Shown: positions 9,164-19,043, counted from the first letter of the stretch. The stretch: DNA of 64,000 nt from Hymenobacter sp. CRA2 (GCF_002007105.1 NZ_MVBC01000005.1:124001-188000), one strand, 5' to 3'. A program made the numbers and translations. Notes: generated from the sequence alone by a model not told the origin.

Positions 9164-9970
9164 AACTCAAAGCCTGCTGTGGTGTGAAACGGTGCCTGAC
9201 GCTCGGGCGGTAAAAGGCAGCGGAAGATACGGCAAGCAGCTGGCCGCTCGGCAAACCTGCTGCCTGCTGCTGCCCTGGCCCGGCCACCGTTTTCCGCACT
9301 TTGCTTATACTTGCAGCAGGATAAGCCCCTAAGCCTCCGATGGAAATCCACTAAGCCACGACGTATTGGCGTACCCGCATCCCTCCAGCGCATCGGAGCG
9401 GATAGGTAAACGGATTATCCATTTGCGCATCGCCTCCTAGCCAGGCCGATGCCCCAACCCTGTTTGTATGTAATGCACGTAATGGCCACTGCGCAGCAGC
9501 GTACCGGGAACAGTCGTTCTAGCCGGGCGCTTGCCCTGTAGGCTTGGCCCGAGCTGCAACCACAGCACCTTGGCGCAAGCTCCGCGCTGGCCGGTCGGCT
9601 AGGTGGGCACCCCTGACAAACAGCGGGCGATAACCACCTGGCTTCTCTCGAAGAGGAGCGGGCGTCTTCGTTCGGGCACTGGCTTGTCACCTACTCTAAG
9701 GCAAGAAGTATCCGGCTGCCATCAGGCACTTGATCAGCTTCAGTGACTAACGTCCCCTGACGCTCATGCAGCCGCCCTGCCGCAAGTATGCTGAACCCTT
9801 GCAGCCGACCAGCTAGCTGCGGTACCGCATAGCCTCCTGCTGCCTATGTCAGCCCCGGGAGCTGCGCCATTTGGCTTTTCCTGCATCGTCTCTGCACGAC
9901 TCACCGTCGGGCCGGCAAGTGCGCTGCCCCTGCTAGGTCTTTCTTCTTTTTCTTAATTAACGCTCTATTT
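9164..9970. other. Long intergenic region without a recognisable gene
   Basis: About 800 bases with frames that have no coding character (many rare codons, no domain). The last 60 bases before 9971 are pyrimidine- and AT-rich and probably form the leader of the ABC-F gene. No tRNA, repeat or pseudogene could be supported. Confidence 0.45.
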
Positions 9971-11563
9971 ATGAGTGTCGTAGTCAACGCACTTTCTTAC
10001 GTGCATCCCGACGGCGAGATGCTGTTTCAGGACCTGCACCTGGCCGTTCCGCAGGGCGCCAAAGCATCTATTGTGGGTCTCAACGGTGCTGGCAAATCCA
10101 CCCTGCTGCGCATCATTGCCGGGCGCGTGCCCCCGACGGCGGGCGAAGTGCTGCTGCCCGAAGTGCCCTACTACGTACCCCAGCACCTGGGCCAGTACGA
10201 CGACTATTCCGTGGCGCAGGCTTTGGCCGTAGCCGATAAGCTGGAGGCGCTGGAGGCCATTCTCGCCGGCGACGCAGCTCCGGACCATTTCACGCGCTTA
10301 GACGAGGATTGGGGCATCGAGGAGCGCGTACAGGCTGCTTTGGCCGCTTGGCAGCTGACGCACCTTCAGCTCACGCAGCCCCTGCGCAGCCTGAGCGGGG
10401 GCGAAAAAACTAAGGTGTTTCTGGCCGGAGCCCTGATTCACGCGCCCGGTATCGTGCTGCTCGACGAGCCCTCCAACCACCTCGACGCTGACAGCCGCCG
10501 CTTGCTCTATGACTTCATCGACCGCAGCGGCGCCACATTGCTGGTCGTCAGCCACGACCAGGCGGTGCTGAACCGGGCAACGCTGACGCTGGAGCTGAGC
10601 CGGCACGGCCTCGACGTGTACGGCGGCAACTACGACTTCTACCGGGACCAGAAGCAGCAGCAAGTAGCCGCCCTGCAGGCTCAGCTCGACGACAAGGCCA
10701 AAACCCTGCATCAGACTCGGCAAAAAGCCCGCGACCTGGCCGAACAGCGCCACAAGCAGGAGGCCCGCGGCAAGGCTCAGGGCGCCAAAAAGGGTTTGCC
10801 GCGCATCGTGGCCGGCGCCCTCGGCAGCAAGGCCGAGCAAAGCTCCGCCCAGATGAAGGAAACGCAGCACGAGAAAATCAGCGGCCTGACCACCGGCCTG
10901 AGCCAGCTCCGCGCCCAGCTGCAGGAGCAGCAGGCCCTGAGGCTGGACCTGGGCCACTCGGCCCTGCACCGCGGCAAAGTGCTCGTCGACGCCCGCGCCA
11001 TCAACGTGGCTTATGCCGAGCACCACCTCTGGCCGCAGCCGCTAACGGTGCAAATCCGCTCCGCCGCCCGGGTGCGGCTGGCCGGCCGCAACGGTGCGGG
11101 CAAGACCACGCTGCTGCGCGTGCTGACGGGGAGCTTGCCGCCCTCAGTAGGCAATATTTTCGTGGCCGCATTCGAGTATTTCTACATCGACCAGGACTAC
11201 TCGCTGGTAGAGCCCGCGCTGACGGTGTTTGAGCAAGTGCAGCGCCACAACTCGCGCGGCCTGCTGGAGCACGAACTGAAGACGGTGCTGCATTACCAGC
11301 AATTTCCGCGGGAAAGCTGGGACCGGCCTTGTGCGGGGCTGAGCGGCGGGGAGAAAATGAAGCTGATTCTGGCCTGTCTGACCGTGCGCAACAACGCCCC
11401 CGATGTGCTGATCCTCGACGAGCCGACCAATAACCTCGACCTGCGCAGCCAGGAAGTATTAACGGCCGCCGTGCAAAGCTTCGGCGGCACGGTACTCGTC
11501 ATTTCCCACGACCAGTACTTCGTTGATGCTATTGGAATAGATACCACAATCAATCTGGGATAG
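9971..11563 (+). CDS. ABC-F family ATPase
   Basis: A 530-residue soluble protein with two ABC ATPase modules and no membrane segment, the mark of the ABC-F group that acts on ribosomes. Walker A motifs are GLNGAGKST (about 36-44) and GRNGAGKTT (about 372-380). LSGGEKT and LSGGEKM signatures follow, and the Walker B strings are LLDEPSNHLD and ILDEPTNNLD. The two modules are joined by a long basic, Gln-rich linker (about 225-310). Members rescue stalled ribosomes or protect them from antibiotics; which applies here cannot be told. It stands alone with its own AT-rich leader. Confidence 0.9.
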   Translation: MSVVVNALSYVHPDGEMLFQDLHLAVPQGAKASIVGLNGAGKSTLLRIIAGRVPPTAGEVLLPEVPYYVPQHLGQYDDYSVAQALAVADKLEALEAILAGDAAPDHFTRLDEDWGIEERVQAALAAWQLTHLQLTQPLRSLSGGEKTKVFLAGALIHAPGIVLLDEPSNHLDADSRRLLYDFIDRSGATLLVVSHDQAVLNRATLTLELSRHGLDVYGGNYDFYRDQKQQQVAALQAQLDDKAKTLHQTRQKARDLAEQRHKQEARGKAQGAKKGLPRIVAGALGSKAEQSSAQMKETQHEKISGLTTGLSQLRAQLQEQQALRLDLGHSALHRGKVLVDARAINVAYAEHHLWPQPLTVQIRSAARVRLAGRNGAGKTTLLRVLTGSLPPSVGNIFVAAFEYFYIDQDYSLVEPALTVFEQVQRHNSRGLLEHELKTVLHYQQFPRESWDRPCAGLSGGEKMKLILACLTVRNNAPDVLILDEPTNNLDLRSQEVLTAAVQSFGGTVLVISHDQYFVDAIGIDTTINLG

Positions 11564-11777
11564 GGGTAGCCAGTCCGTAGCCAAGCAGCTACGGGCTGGC
11601 ATTGCGTTGCTGTCACCCAATGTCAGTCTTAATTTGTTAAGGTGAAATATGTTGAACAACAGGGCTTTATGTTTGTTTTGCAACTTTTTGTGCGGCCTAG
11701 TGGAACTATTTCGGAAGGCTTTGGCACATCCGTTGCATCCCGGCTCCATACAGCTCATCTTCTAGCCATCAGTTCCT

Positions 11778-12515
11778 GTGAAAACTTCCTTATTCTTCTC
11801 TCTGCTAACGTCGGCTGCGCTACTGGGCGCCTGCTCCAAAGACAAGACCACAGACCCCGTGCCACAGCCTACTCCGGCGCCCGCGGTGGAGCAAGGCTAC
11901 GTGCGCATCGTCAATAACCTGGCAGTACCCCCGAATAGCTCGGTGACGGCGGGGCCCATCCGCCTGCTGGTGGCCGGCAACGAGGTGGGGCCTACGGCTG
12001 CCGTTGGGGCAGCCGCTCCGTACCAAGCCGTGGCAGTAGGCTCGCCGGCTGTGCAGATCATGCTGCCCTACACCTCGGGTACGGGTTATGTGCAGCTGAA
12101 TGCGCTGCCGGTAGCCAAGGACAAGCACTATTCCCTCTTCACTTGGAACGTCGGCACTTTCCATACGGCGAAGGCGGTGGAGGACCCTGTAGTACCCGCA
12201 GCCGCAGCCGGCAAAGCCTACATCCGCATCGTCAACATTACGGCCCAGGCTACGCCAGTCCGCATTGAAGAAGCCGGAGCGGCGGCTCCGCTCTACAGCG
12301 AAGTAAGCTGGGGAGCCGTCACCGGTTACCAGGCCGTCGACGCCCGTGCCTACGCGCTAAACGTGTCGCGCACCAACGGCACGCAGGCTCGTCTCTTTAC
12401 CCAAACCGTCGCCCTCGCCTCCGGCAAGGCATACGCCCTGGTGCTGCGCGGCTCTACCGACGCCAGCGCCGCGCCCAGCGAGCGGGCAGCCTTTGACGTG
12501 GTAGTGGATGAGTAG
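11778..12515 (+). CDS. DUF4397-type lipoprotein
   Basis: The gene starts with GTG at 11778 and encodes 245 residues. The leader ends in a lipobox (ALLGAC), so the Cys near residue 19 is lipidated and the protein is exported to the envelope. The body contains two similar halves, each starting with a YVRIVNN/YIRIVNI strand, which is the DUF4397 repeat seen in many Bacteroidota surface lipoproteins. A Pro-rich tether (TDPVPQPTPAP) follows the Cys. The function is unknown. A strong hairpin terminator follows at 12585-12625. Confidence 0.82.
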   Translation: MKTSLFFSLLTSAALLGACSKDKTTDPVPQPTPAPAVEQGYVRIVNNLAVPPNSSVTAGPIRLLVAGNEVGPTAAVGAAAPYQAVAVGSPAVQIMLPYTSGTGYVQLNALPVAKDKHYSLFTWNVGTFHTAKAVEDPVVPAAAAGKAYIRIVNITAQATPVRIEEAGAAAPLYSEVSWGAVTGYQAVDARAYALNVSRTNGTQARLFTQTVALASGKAYALVLRGSTDASAAPSERAAFDVVVDE

Positions 12516-12584
12516 CCAGCGCCGAGGTAGTCACCGGCAAAAGCCACAAGCATCAGCGCACTTTCTAGGCTGACTGATATCCTT

Positions 12585-12625
12585 AAACAACCGCAGCTGG
12601 TCATTACGGCGGGCCGCGGTTGTTT
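12585..12625 (+). terminator. Intrinsic terminator after the DUF4397 gene
   Basis: A 10-bp perfect stem, AAACAACCGC (12585-12594) with GCGGTTGTTT (12616-12625), has a 21-base loop and is followed by a T-rich run (TTTTCTTTT). It lies 70 bases after the stop codon. Confidence 0.75.
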
Positions 12626-12716
12626 TCTTTTGAGCAAACTGCCGTGGAAAATGAGCTAGCCAATAGTTGTGCGCCGACGAAGCCAAGGCGGTCTGGTGGC
12701 AGTAAGCTGGATAAAC

Positions 12717-13214
12717 TCAGGCGGGCCGGCCCACCGTCCAGCCCGCCCGCGGCGTTGACGGGCGGGGCGGCCCGGCTACCAACCCATCGGCCACGGCACC
12801 AGTGACAAAAGCGTAAATCCCTTTGTGAAGCAAATCGATGGTTTGCTCGTCGCGGGGCCAGGTCCAGGGCGGAGCACCCACCCCGGTGGCGTTTTCCAGG
12901 GTTTGGTCGTTGAGCAGGCGCAGGTTCAGGAACAGGAAGGAACCGACGGAGCCGCGCAGCACGCTGGCCGCCATAAGCCCGCGCACGGCCCCGAGCAAAA
13001 TACCCTGTCCCCAGTGCATGGTGTGGTTAAGCGCCAGCCGCTGCTCATCGGGGCGGTGGGGCAGACCTAGTAGGCGCTCCAGGGTGTGCGCCGGCACGTA
13101 AGAGTTGGGCCGGCGTGTAAACCGTTGTTCTACTTTTTCGGCCAAGGTCATAGCTGCTACGCCCACCGCTCCTGCCACCAAGCCCCACAGAGCCGCCTGC
13201 ATGTTCTTGTTCAT
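12717..13214 (-). CDS. Small membrane-associated hypothetical protein
   Basis: About 165 residues from the ATG at 13212-13214 (MNKNMQAALWG). The first 25 residues form a glycine/alanine-rich membrane segment (LWGLVAGAVGVAAMTLAEKV). A second hydrophobic stretch lies near GQGILLGAVRGLMAASVL, and a third near FVTGAVADGLVAG. The layout looks like small Bacteroidota inner-membrane proteins of unknown function. An upstream extension to 13349 has no coding character. Confidence 0.55.
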   Translation of the reverse strand: MNKNMQAALWGLVAGAVGVAAMTLAEKVEQRFTRRPNSYVPAHTLERLLGLPHRPDEQRLALNHTMHWGQGILLGAVRGLMAASVLRGSVGSFLFLNLRLLNDQTLENATGVGAPPWTWPRDEQTIDLLHKGIYAFVTGAVADGLVAGPPRPSTPRAGWTVGRPA

Positions 13215-13481
13215 CACTGCTCGAAATAAGTGCCTGCCCACCCAGGCATCCGACATAAATGGCCAGCAGCCCGCCCGACTTGGTGCAGTAGCTGTTTTGA
13301 GGCTTACGCGTAGCTGCCCAAGCCGTTTTGGCTGAGCTTCCCCGCCCACTGCTTTAGCCGCCCGAAATACGCTTGCCCCTTTGCCAAGTACAGCGGGGCT
13401 ACGGAAGATGACTGATATTGAGCCTTTGGGCTCGGTGGAGAGGGTGTTCCAGCAGGTTTATTAATAGCTTTCAGGCATAAA

Positions 13482-13514
13482 AAAACCGCAGTAGCATAGC
13501 GCTACTGCGGTTTT
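13482..13514 (-). terminator. Intrinsic terminator of the tssD gene
   Basis: A perfect 14-bp stem, AAAACCGCAGTAGC (13482-13495) and GCTACTGCGGTTTT (13501-13514), surrounds a 5-base loop ATAGC. On the minus strand it ends in a run of T opposite AAAAAAA at 13479-13485, making a strong terminator about 20 bases after the tssD stop codon. Confidence 0.85.
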
Positions 13515-13534
13515 GGTACTAACTGGCCGGTAGG

Positions 13535-13936
13535 TTATACCCACTTGTTGTCGAGCACAGCGCCGTTGGCGTTGATCTTGTTGGCCGAAATCGTCAGGCT
13601 CAGGATCATCGAGGTGTTCGTGTCGGCACCGCGGGCGTCAAACTGCTCCTGGTAGCTTACGCAGTAGGCTTCCTCGAAGGAAATTTCTTTCAGCGTCGAG
13701 TCCTGGTCGATGCGCTTGAAGGTAATCTTGCCGCTTTCGCGCTTGTACGGGTCCAGCATCCAGCTCGTCAGAGCGGCGCTGTCGGTCGATACGATGGTCA
13801 CGTCGATGGTACCACCCTGTACTTTGGACGAGGGACGGCCTTTGTCGTCAATGGCCTGGTTGAACGAGTAGCTGCATTTTACTACTTCGCAGTCACCGCT
13901 GCCTGCGGCATTGAAGAAGGCGCTAAATGATGCCAT
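13535..13936 (-). CDS. tssD: T6SS tube protein TssD (Hcp-like)
   Basis: A 133-residue protein of the Bacteroidota TssD/Hcp family that stacks into the inner tube propelled by the contractile sheath. The start MASFSAFFNAAG, the middle KVQGGTIDVTIVST and DPYKRESGKITFKR, and the C-terminus DNKWV match the family. It is the last gene of the sheath-tube unit (tssB-tssC-tssD, all minus strand) and is followed directly by a strong terminator. The three other TssD-like proteins in the window lie in the cargo region and are more diverged; this is probably the structural tube subunit. Confidence 0.9.
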   Translation of the reverse strand: MASFSAFFNAAGSGDCEVVKCSYSFNQAIDDKGRPSSKVQGGTIDVTIVSTDSAALTSWMLDPYKRESGKITFKRIDQDSTLKEISFEEAYCVSYQEQFDARGADTNTSMILSLTISANKINANGAVLDNKWV

Positions 13937-14036
13937 GGTGGAAGGGTTAAGTTTGTTTGGGTATGGTTGAAAAAGGGACTCGGTACTCTCGTATTAAACT
14001 CCACTCGCAACAGTCTCCCCTACAAAATCTTCAGCC

Positions 14037-15410
14037 CTATTGCTGCTTGTATTCGGCGTTCCAGTCGCGGCCGGGGTTGTCCGGGTCGTCGCCCTTGGTG
14101 CCGTCGAGCGACACCAGGAACGTTTTGGCCGGGAAGTAAGGCACCATGTGGATGTCCAGCAGGATGCGGTCCTTCTGATTCGGGTCGCGCTCGAACTTCT
14201 TGATGGAAAACTTCTCAATCAGCTTGCCCGGGCCGGTGATGCTGTCCAGGAACCGCACAATCTGGCTCTGAATGTCCATGCGCACGTTGTGGTCCCAGTT
14301 TTCGAAGGCCCGGCGGTTCAGGAAGTCGATCAGCACCTTGGTCACGTAATCGAACACGCGCACCACGGAGTAAGTCTGCAGGCCGATGTTGTCGCCGTTG
14401 AAGAGCGTCTTGGCCGAGAAGGCCATCACGCGGCCGTACTCATTGACCATGGGCACCAGGCCCATTTTCTCCAGGTTGGCAATTTCCGTCTTGCGTAGCG
14501 GGAAACGCACGCCGTCCACCTCGTTGAGGGTGCCGTGCTTGCGGCCGGCCGTCACTTGCGAGGCCAGGGTGGTGTAGATGCGACCTGCCAAGGCGGTGGA
14601 AGGCGGCACAAACAAGTCTTCCTCTTCGCCTACTTCCTCCAGCTTGCCGCGGCCCACCAGCCAGTTGCAGGCCATGACCACGTTGGACTTGTGCGGCTCC
14701 GAGCCGGTGAGGTTGGCTTCCTCGAACAGCTCCAGCACGTCGTCGGGCGTGTCGTAGTGCTCGAAGTCGGTGATGAGCATCACCTTGTTCTTGTGGGCAA
14801 TTTTAGCCCACTTGTCTAGCACCTTGTTGGAGCCCAGGTAGCCCGGCACCACCAGCAACGAGTAGTTGTCGCGCAGGTCGAGGCGGTCGTAGTTCTGCTC
14901 CAGCTCCCCCGACACGGCGTCAATGAAGGTGGTGTTGTCCAGATCCTGCAGCTGCTCTTTGTCGGCGTTGAGGATGGAGATGTTCTTGACCTCGTTCTGG
15001 TCGGTGTTGCGGTAGAAGAGGGTAACCGAGCGGTAGGCCTGCTCCAGGTCGTGGGTGGCGTCGAGGGCCAGCTTGAGGTTGTCGGTGAGCTGCTGCTGCG
15101 CCGATTCAATGCGGGCTTCGGCTTTCTCGACGGCTTCGGCGGCCGTTTCGGAGTTGCTGAGCAGCTCGTGCCACAGCGCCAGGCGCTTTTTCAGCTGCTG
15201 GCGGTCCTGCTTTTTGCTGTCCTCGGTCAGGAAGATCTTCTTGCGAGCCTTCTTTTCCGGGTTGAGGTTGGAGGCCCCGTCAATGGTGGTTTCGAGCAAG
15301 TCGAAGCCCCCAAATTTGGCTAGTGCCTGGGTGGTTTGCTCCAGCTGCGGGGCACGTTCCCGTTCGCGGGCATTGGCGGCGGAGGCGGAGTTCTGCTGTT
15401 CGGTTGCCAT
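14037..15410 (-). CDS. tssC: T6SS contractile sheath large subunit TssC
   Basis: A 457-residue protein of the Bacteroidota TssC family. After a low-complexity start it has a basic helical segment, then LLVVPGYLGSNKVLDKWAKIAHKNKVMLITDF, the adapter region FPLRKTEIANLEKMGLVPMVNEYGRVMAFSAKTLF, and a C-terminus with ERDPNQKDRILLDIHMVPYFPAKTFLV. TssC and TssB form the sheath around the TssD tube. It lies between tssB (42-base gap) and tssD (100-base gap), in the same order seen in other type VI sheath operons. Confidence 0.92.
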   Translation of the reverse strand: MATEQQNSASAANARERERAPQLEQTTQALAKFGGFDLLETTIDGASNLNPEKKARKKIFLTEDSKKQDRQQLKKRLALWHELLSNSETAAEAVEKAEARIESAQQQLTDNLKLALDATHDLEQAYRSVTLFYRNTDQNEVKNISILNADKEQLQDLDNTTFIDAVSGELEQNYDRLDLRDNYSLLVVPGYLGSNKVLDKWAKIAHKNKVMLITDFEHYDTPDDVLELFEEANLTGSEPHKSNVVMACNWLVGRGKLEEVGEEEDLFVPPSTALAGRIYTTLASQVTAGRKHGTLNEVDGVRFPLRKTEIANLEKMGLVPMVNEYGRVMAFSAKTLFNGDNIGLQTYSVVRVFDYVTKVLIDFLNRRAFENWDHNVRMDIQSQIVRFLDSITGPGKLIEKFSIKKFERDPNQKDRILLDIHMVPYFPAKTFLVSLDGTKGDDPDNPGRDWNAEYKQQ

Positions 15411-15452
15411 AGGCTGATTCCGTAGCGGTAGTAAAGCGTCGTAAACCGGGGC

Positions 15453-15893
15453 TTAGTCCAGTTCGTCCATCATGGCCTCCAGGGCCGCGAGAAAGGCAGC
15501 TTTGGTTTCGGCGTTTTCCAGGGCTGCTTTCAGGATTTTGTTGGATTTGAGTTGGCGCAGCAGCTTCTGCAGGTTGTCCGACTCGGTGTTCAAATCCTGC
15601 AGAAAACGGCTCTGCGCGATGATGCCCTGCTTGCCAAAGTCGCCCAGCGACTCGAACCGCAGCGTCTCGGACGTGACCGAGCCGTCCTCCTTCTCGAAGT
15701 CGACGCCGACTTCCGGCTTGTAATGCGCAAATACTGCTTCCGGCGTGCGCAGCCCCTCCACTACCTGCGGCCGCAGGGGCGGGTTGGCAGTGAGTTTTTG
15801 GATCAGCAGCGTGCGGTTGAGCGGGATGTCCGTTATGGCCTCCTGCGCATTGTCATTTTTGCGCTCCTGCCCGCCTATTCCGTAGGTATACAT
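15453..15893 (-). CDS. tssB: T6SS contractile sheath small subunit TssB
   Basis: A 146-residue protein beginning MYTYGIGGQERKNDN. The pattern AITDIPLNRTLLIQKLTANPPLRPQVVEGLRTPEAVFAHYKPEVGVDFEKEDG is the sheath small-subunit signature with its N-terminal strand and hydrophobic core, followed by acidic C-terminal helices. It forms heterodimers with TssC. It is the first gene of the tssB-tssC-tssD unit and is divergent from clpV across a 353-base region. Confidence 0.88.
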   Translation of the reverse strand: MYTYGIGGQERKNDNAQEAITDIPLNRTLLIQKLTANPPLRPQVVEGLRTPEAVFAHYKPEVGVDFEKEDGSVTSETLRFESLGDFGKQGIIAQSRFLQDLNTESDNLQKLLRQLKSNKILKAALENAETKAAFLAALEAMMDELD

Positions 15894-15920
15894 AAGGGGT
15901 GGTTGTGGCTAAGTTTGTAG

Positions 15921-15946
15921 TTGTCAATCGGTTGGCCGGTTGACAA
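15921..15946. promoter_or_regulatory. 26-bp dyad in the tssB/clpV divergent region
   Basis: The 353-base gap between the divergent tssB and clpV genes holds an imperfect palindrome, TTGTCAATCGG-TTGG-CCGGTTGACAA, with 10 of 11 bases complementary. It sits 28 bases upstream of the tssB start codon, where a repressor or activator could control both directions. I see no other structured element here; the rest of the gap is AT-rich and T-tract bearing. Confidence 0.4.
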
Positions 15947-16246
15947 GTGAGGCATTTCGGCCGTAAGGTAAAAGAAGTTTGCTAAGTACAAGTCAAGTTC
16001 GCTCCTCTTTTTGTCGGAACTCCGGCGCAATTGTCCGCTTTCTAGTTCGTGGAGCTATTCTCAGAGGCTTTAACGGATGAGCTGGCAAAAAAGATAGGTC
16101 AAAAGCTATTTTTTAGTCGATGAACCGATTTTTTGGCCTGTAGGTGAATGTTCGGCCCGGCATCTACTTTTGGATGGACGCGTACATTCCGCAGCTTTTG
16201 CATATTCACGCCATTCCTGCACTCCGGCTTGTTGATTTACGCTGCT

Positions 16247-18772
16247 ATGGCTTACAACGACGAATTAAAGCGCGCCCTGCACATTGCCCAGGCTGTTGCT
16301 CACGAGTACCGCCACGAGTACTACGCTGCCCCCCACTTGCTGCAAGCCCTGCTGCACAACGAAATCGGGCTGGCCAGCTGGCTGGCGGTGGAGCTGGGCA
16401 AGGACATTCACTACCTGCGCGAATGGGCCGAAGTACGCATTGAAGGCGAGCCGAAATCCTCGCGCCCGCCGGAAATGCCCAACCCCGACGCCAAACTGAA
16501 GCCGGTGCTGGAAGTGGCCGACCTAGTGGCCCTGCAGCTCTCAAAGGAGCAAACCGACCCGCTCTGCGCCCTAGCGGCCCTGCTGCGGCCGGGCCTGGTA
16601 TTTACCGAGCAACAGCTTAAGTCGCTACCACTTACCCAGCGCGAAGTGATGGAGGCGGCCGAAGTCGACACCAAGCAGCCGGTAGCCGTGGGCGCCGATG
16701 GGCAGGCCAGCACGCCGCTGGCCGACCGCGCCGCGCCGGGCGGTAAAGCCGGGGCGCTAGCCACGTACTGCGTCGATAAGACCGCGCAGGCGGCGGCCGG
16801 CAAGCTGGACCCCATTGTGGGGCGCGACCGGGAAACGCGGCAGATGGCGGAAATCCTGGGCCGGCGCACCAAGCCCAACGTGCTGCTGGTGGGCGAGCCG
16901 GGCGTGGGCAAATCGGCGCTGGTGGAGGGCTTTGCCCAGCAGATTGCCCGGCAGCAGGTGCCCACGCACTTGCAGCAGGTGGTATTGTTCGAGCTGGATT
17001 TAGGCACCTTGGTAGCCGGGGCGTCCTATAAGGGCGAAGTGGAGGACCGCATTAAGAGCGTGCTGACGGAAATCAAGCAGTACACCCGCGCCATCCTCTT
17101 CATCGACGAAATTCACGTGCTGCTTGACCCCAAAGGCTCGGCCGGCGCCGGCATTGCGCAGCTGCTCAAGCCCGAGCTGGCGCGCGGCGAAATCACCGTT
17201 ATTGGGGCCACTACCGGCGACGAATACCGGCAGTACATTGAGGCCGACGAGGCCTTTAACCGCCGCTTCGAGGTGCTACGGGTGGAAGAGCCCAGCGTGG
17301 TGGTGGCCGAGCGCATGCTCGAAAGCGTGCTGCCGCACTACGCGGCCCACCACGGCTTGCAGGTAGGGGAGGGCACCGTGAGCGAGGCGGTGCGCCTGGC
17401 CAAGCGCTACCTCAAGGACCGGCAGCTGCCCGATTCGGCCATTGACCTGCTCGACCGCACCATGGCCGCCATCCGCATGCTCGACAGCCACGCCGCAGCC
17501 GAGTTGGAACGCCTGCAAACGGAGTTTGAAGCCCTGGCGGTGCGAGGCCAGGAGCTAAACGAAGCCGACTACCTCAAGGAGCTGCGCTGGTTTCTGTACC
17601 AAGTGCAGAACCAGGTCAGCCACCTCTGGCTCAACCAGCTCGACCAGGAGCAGCAGCCCGAGGCGCTGGAAACCTCGGAGGCGCTGGAAAGCTACATCCG
17701 CGAGCTACTGACGGCCGTGGTGGGTTTGTCGGGCACGAAGAAGGAAAGCGTGGAGCGCGCCGACGTGGCCGCCGTGGTATCGGGCAAGACCGGCATCCCG
17801 CTGGGCAAGCTGCAAAGCAACGAGCGGGACAAGCTGCTGAGTATGGACCAGATTCTGCAACGGCGCGTGGTAGGCCAGGACCACGCCGTGAAGGCCCTTT
17901 GCGAGGCTATTCTGGAGTCGCGCTCGGGGTTGATCAAGGCCGGGCAGCCCATCGGCTCGTTTTTCCTGCTCGGGCCCACCGGCACCGGCAAAACCGAGCT
18001 GGCCAAGTCGCTGGCCGACTTTCTATTCAACGACGAGTCGTTCCTGATTCGGTTTGACATGTCGGAGTTCAAGGAAGAGCACTCGGCCGCGCTGCTTTAC
18101 GGGGCGCCTCCCGGCTACGTGGGCTACGAGGAAGGTGGCCTACTCGTGAACAAGATTCGCGAGAAGCCTTATTCCGTGGTGCTCTTCGATGAAATCGAAA
18201 AGGCCCACAACTCGGTGTTCGACATCTTCCTGCAAATCCTCGACGAAGGCCGCTTGCACGACCGGTTGGGCCGCGAGGGGGACTTCTCCAACGCTGTTAT
18301 CCTGTTCACTTCCAACATCGGCAGCGAGCAGATCATCAAGTCGTTCGGCGAAGGGCAGATTCCGGCCACCAACGCGCTAATGGACCTCATGAGCCGGCAC
18401 TTCCGCCCCGAGTTTCTGGCCCGCCTGACGGAAATCGTGCCTTTCGCGCCCATTTCCGAGGACAACGTGGTGCGCATCTTCGACATTCACCTGCGGCCCT
18501 TGCAGGAACAGCTTCAGCGCCAGGGCATCACGCTGGAACTGTCGGAGGAGGCGCGCACGCACTTGGCTTTGTCGGGCTTTACGCCGCGCTACGGGGCGCG
18601 TCCCATCAAGGGCGTTATCCGGCAGCAGCTGCGCCGGCCCATTTCGCGGATGATTATTGCCGGCGAAGTGGGCAAGGGCTCGGTTATTTCGCTGAGCAAA
18701 GAGCCCGAGGCCGAAGACGTAACGTGGCAAGTGCAGCAGGCGGCGCCGGTAACGGAAGAAGCCGAATCTTAA
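16247..18772 (+). CDS. tssH: T6SS sheath-disassembly ATPase ClpV/TssH
   Basis: An 841-residue ClpA/B-type double AAA+ ATPase, started at the ATG at 16247 (MAYNDELKRALH); an upstream frame to 16148 is not coding-like. The N-domain (1-160) resembles Clp N. Walker A motifs are GEPGVGKS (216-223) and GPTGTGKT (576-583), each with an LFIDEIHVLL/VLFDEIEKAH Walker B. A coiled insert (about 400-490) separates the two modules. The protein would pull contracted TssB/TssC apart for reuse. It is divergent from tssB and is followed by the WYL regulator gene. Confidence 0.92.
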   Translation: MAYNDELKRALHIAQAVAHEYRHEYYAAPHLLQALLHNEIGLASWLAVELGKDIHYLREWAEVRIEGEPKSSRPPEMPNPDAKLKPVLEVADLVALQLSKEQTDPLCALAALLRPGLVFTEQQLKSLPLTQREVMEAAEVDTKQPVAVGADGQASTPLADRAAPGGKAGALATYCVDKTAQAAAGKLDPIVGRDRETRQMAEILGRRTKPNVLLVGEPGVGKSALVEGFAQQIARQQVPTHLQQVVLFELDLGTLVAGASYKGEVEDRIKSVLTEIKQYTRAILFIDEIHVLLDPKGSAGAGIAQLLKPELARGEITVIGATTGDEYRQYIEADEAFNRRFEVLRVEEPSVVVAERMLESVLPHYAAHHGLQVGEGTVSEAVRLAKRYLKDRQLPDSAIDLLDRTMAAIRMLDSHAAAELERLQTEFEALAVRGQELNEADYLKELRWFLYQVQNQVSHLWLNQLDQEQQPEALETSEALESYIRELLTAVVGLSGTKKESVERADVAAVVSGKTGIPLGKLQSNERDKLLSMDQILQRRVVGQDHAVKALCEAILESRSGLIKAGQPIGSFFLLGPTGTGKTELAKSLADFLFNDESFLIRFDMSEFKEEHSAALLYGAPPGYVGYEEGGLLVNKIREKPYSVVLFDEIEKAHNSVFDIFLQILDEGRLHDRLGREGDFSNAVILFTSNIGSEQIIKSFGEGQIPATNALMDLMSRHFRPEFLARLTEIVPFAPISEDNVVRIFDIHLRPLQEQLQRQGITLELSEEARTHLALSGFTPRYGARPIKGVIRQQLRRPISRMIIAGEVGKGSVISLSKEPEAEDVTWQVQQAAPVTEEAES

Positions 18773-18793
18773 GCTGCGGATAATTCGGATACG

Positions 18794-18842
18794 CAAGCGC
18801 CGCGCTGGTCAAGCCCTCAAAGCTCGATCGGTGCGGCGCTTG
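18794..18842 (+). terminator. Possible terminator hairpin after clpV
   Basis: A perfect 10-bp stem, CAAGCGCCGC (18794-18803) and GCGGCGCTTG (18833-18842), with a 29-base loop, lies 20 bases after the clpV stop. No strong U run follows, so termination may be weak. Confidence 0.35.
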
Positions 18843-19043
18843 TCGCGTAGGTCTTGGTGATGTTATCAGCAATAGGTTTGTTCGCGCCGCCGCGGGCTGG
18901 GAGTTGAATCCCGCTGATCCACCCGGGCCCCGGTAACTTTGGCGCGGTGGACCACAAGCTGCGTTAGGGCTGTGTGTCCCAAGCTCCAGGCCAAGCCATT
19001 CCATGCCTGCTTACTTCCAGCGCCCATCCTTTTACCGCGTTAC

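Noticed and set aside
9415-9690. A 91-codon minus-strand frame in the long gap before the ABC-F gene
   Set aside because: Cys/Arg/Ser-rich composition without a domain or plausible start.
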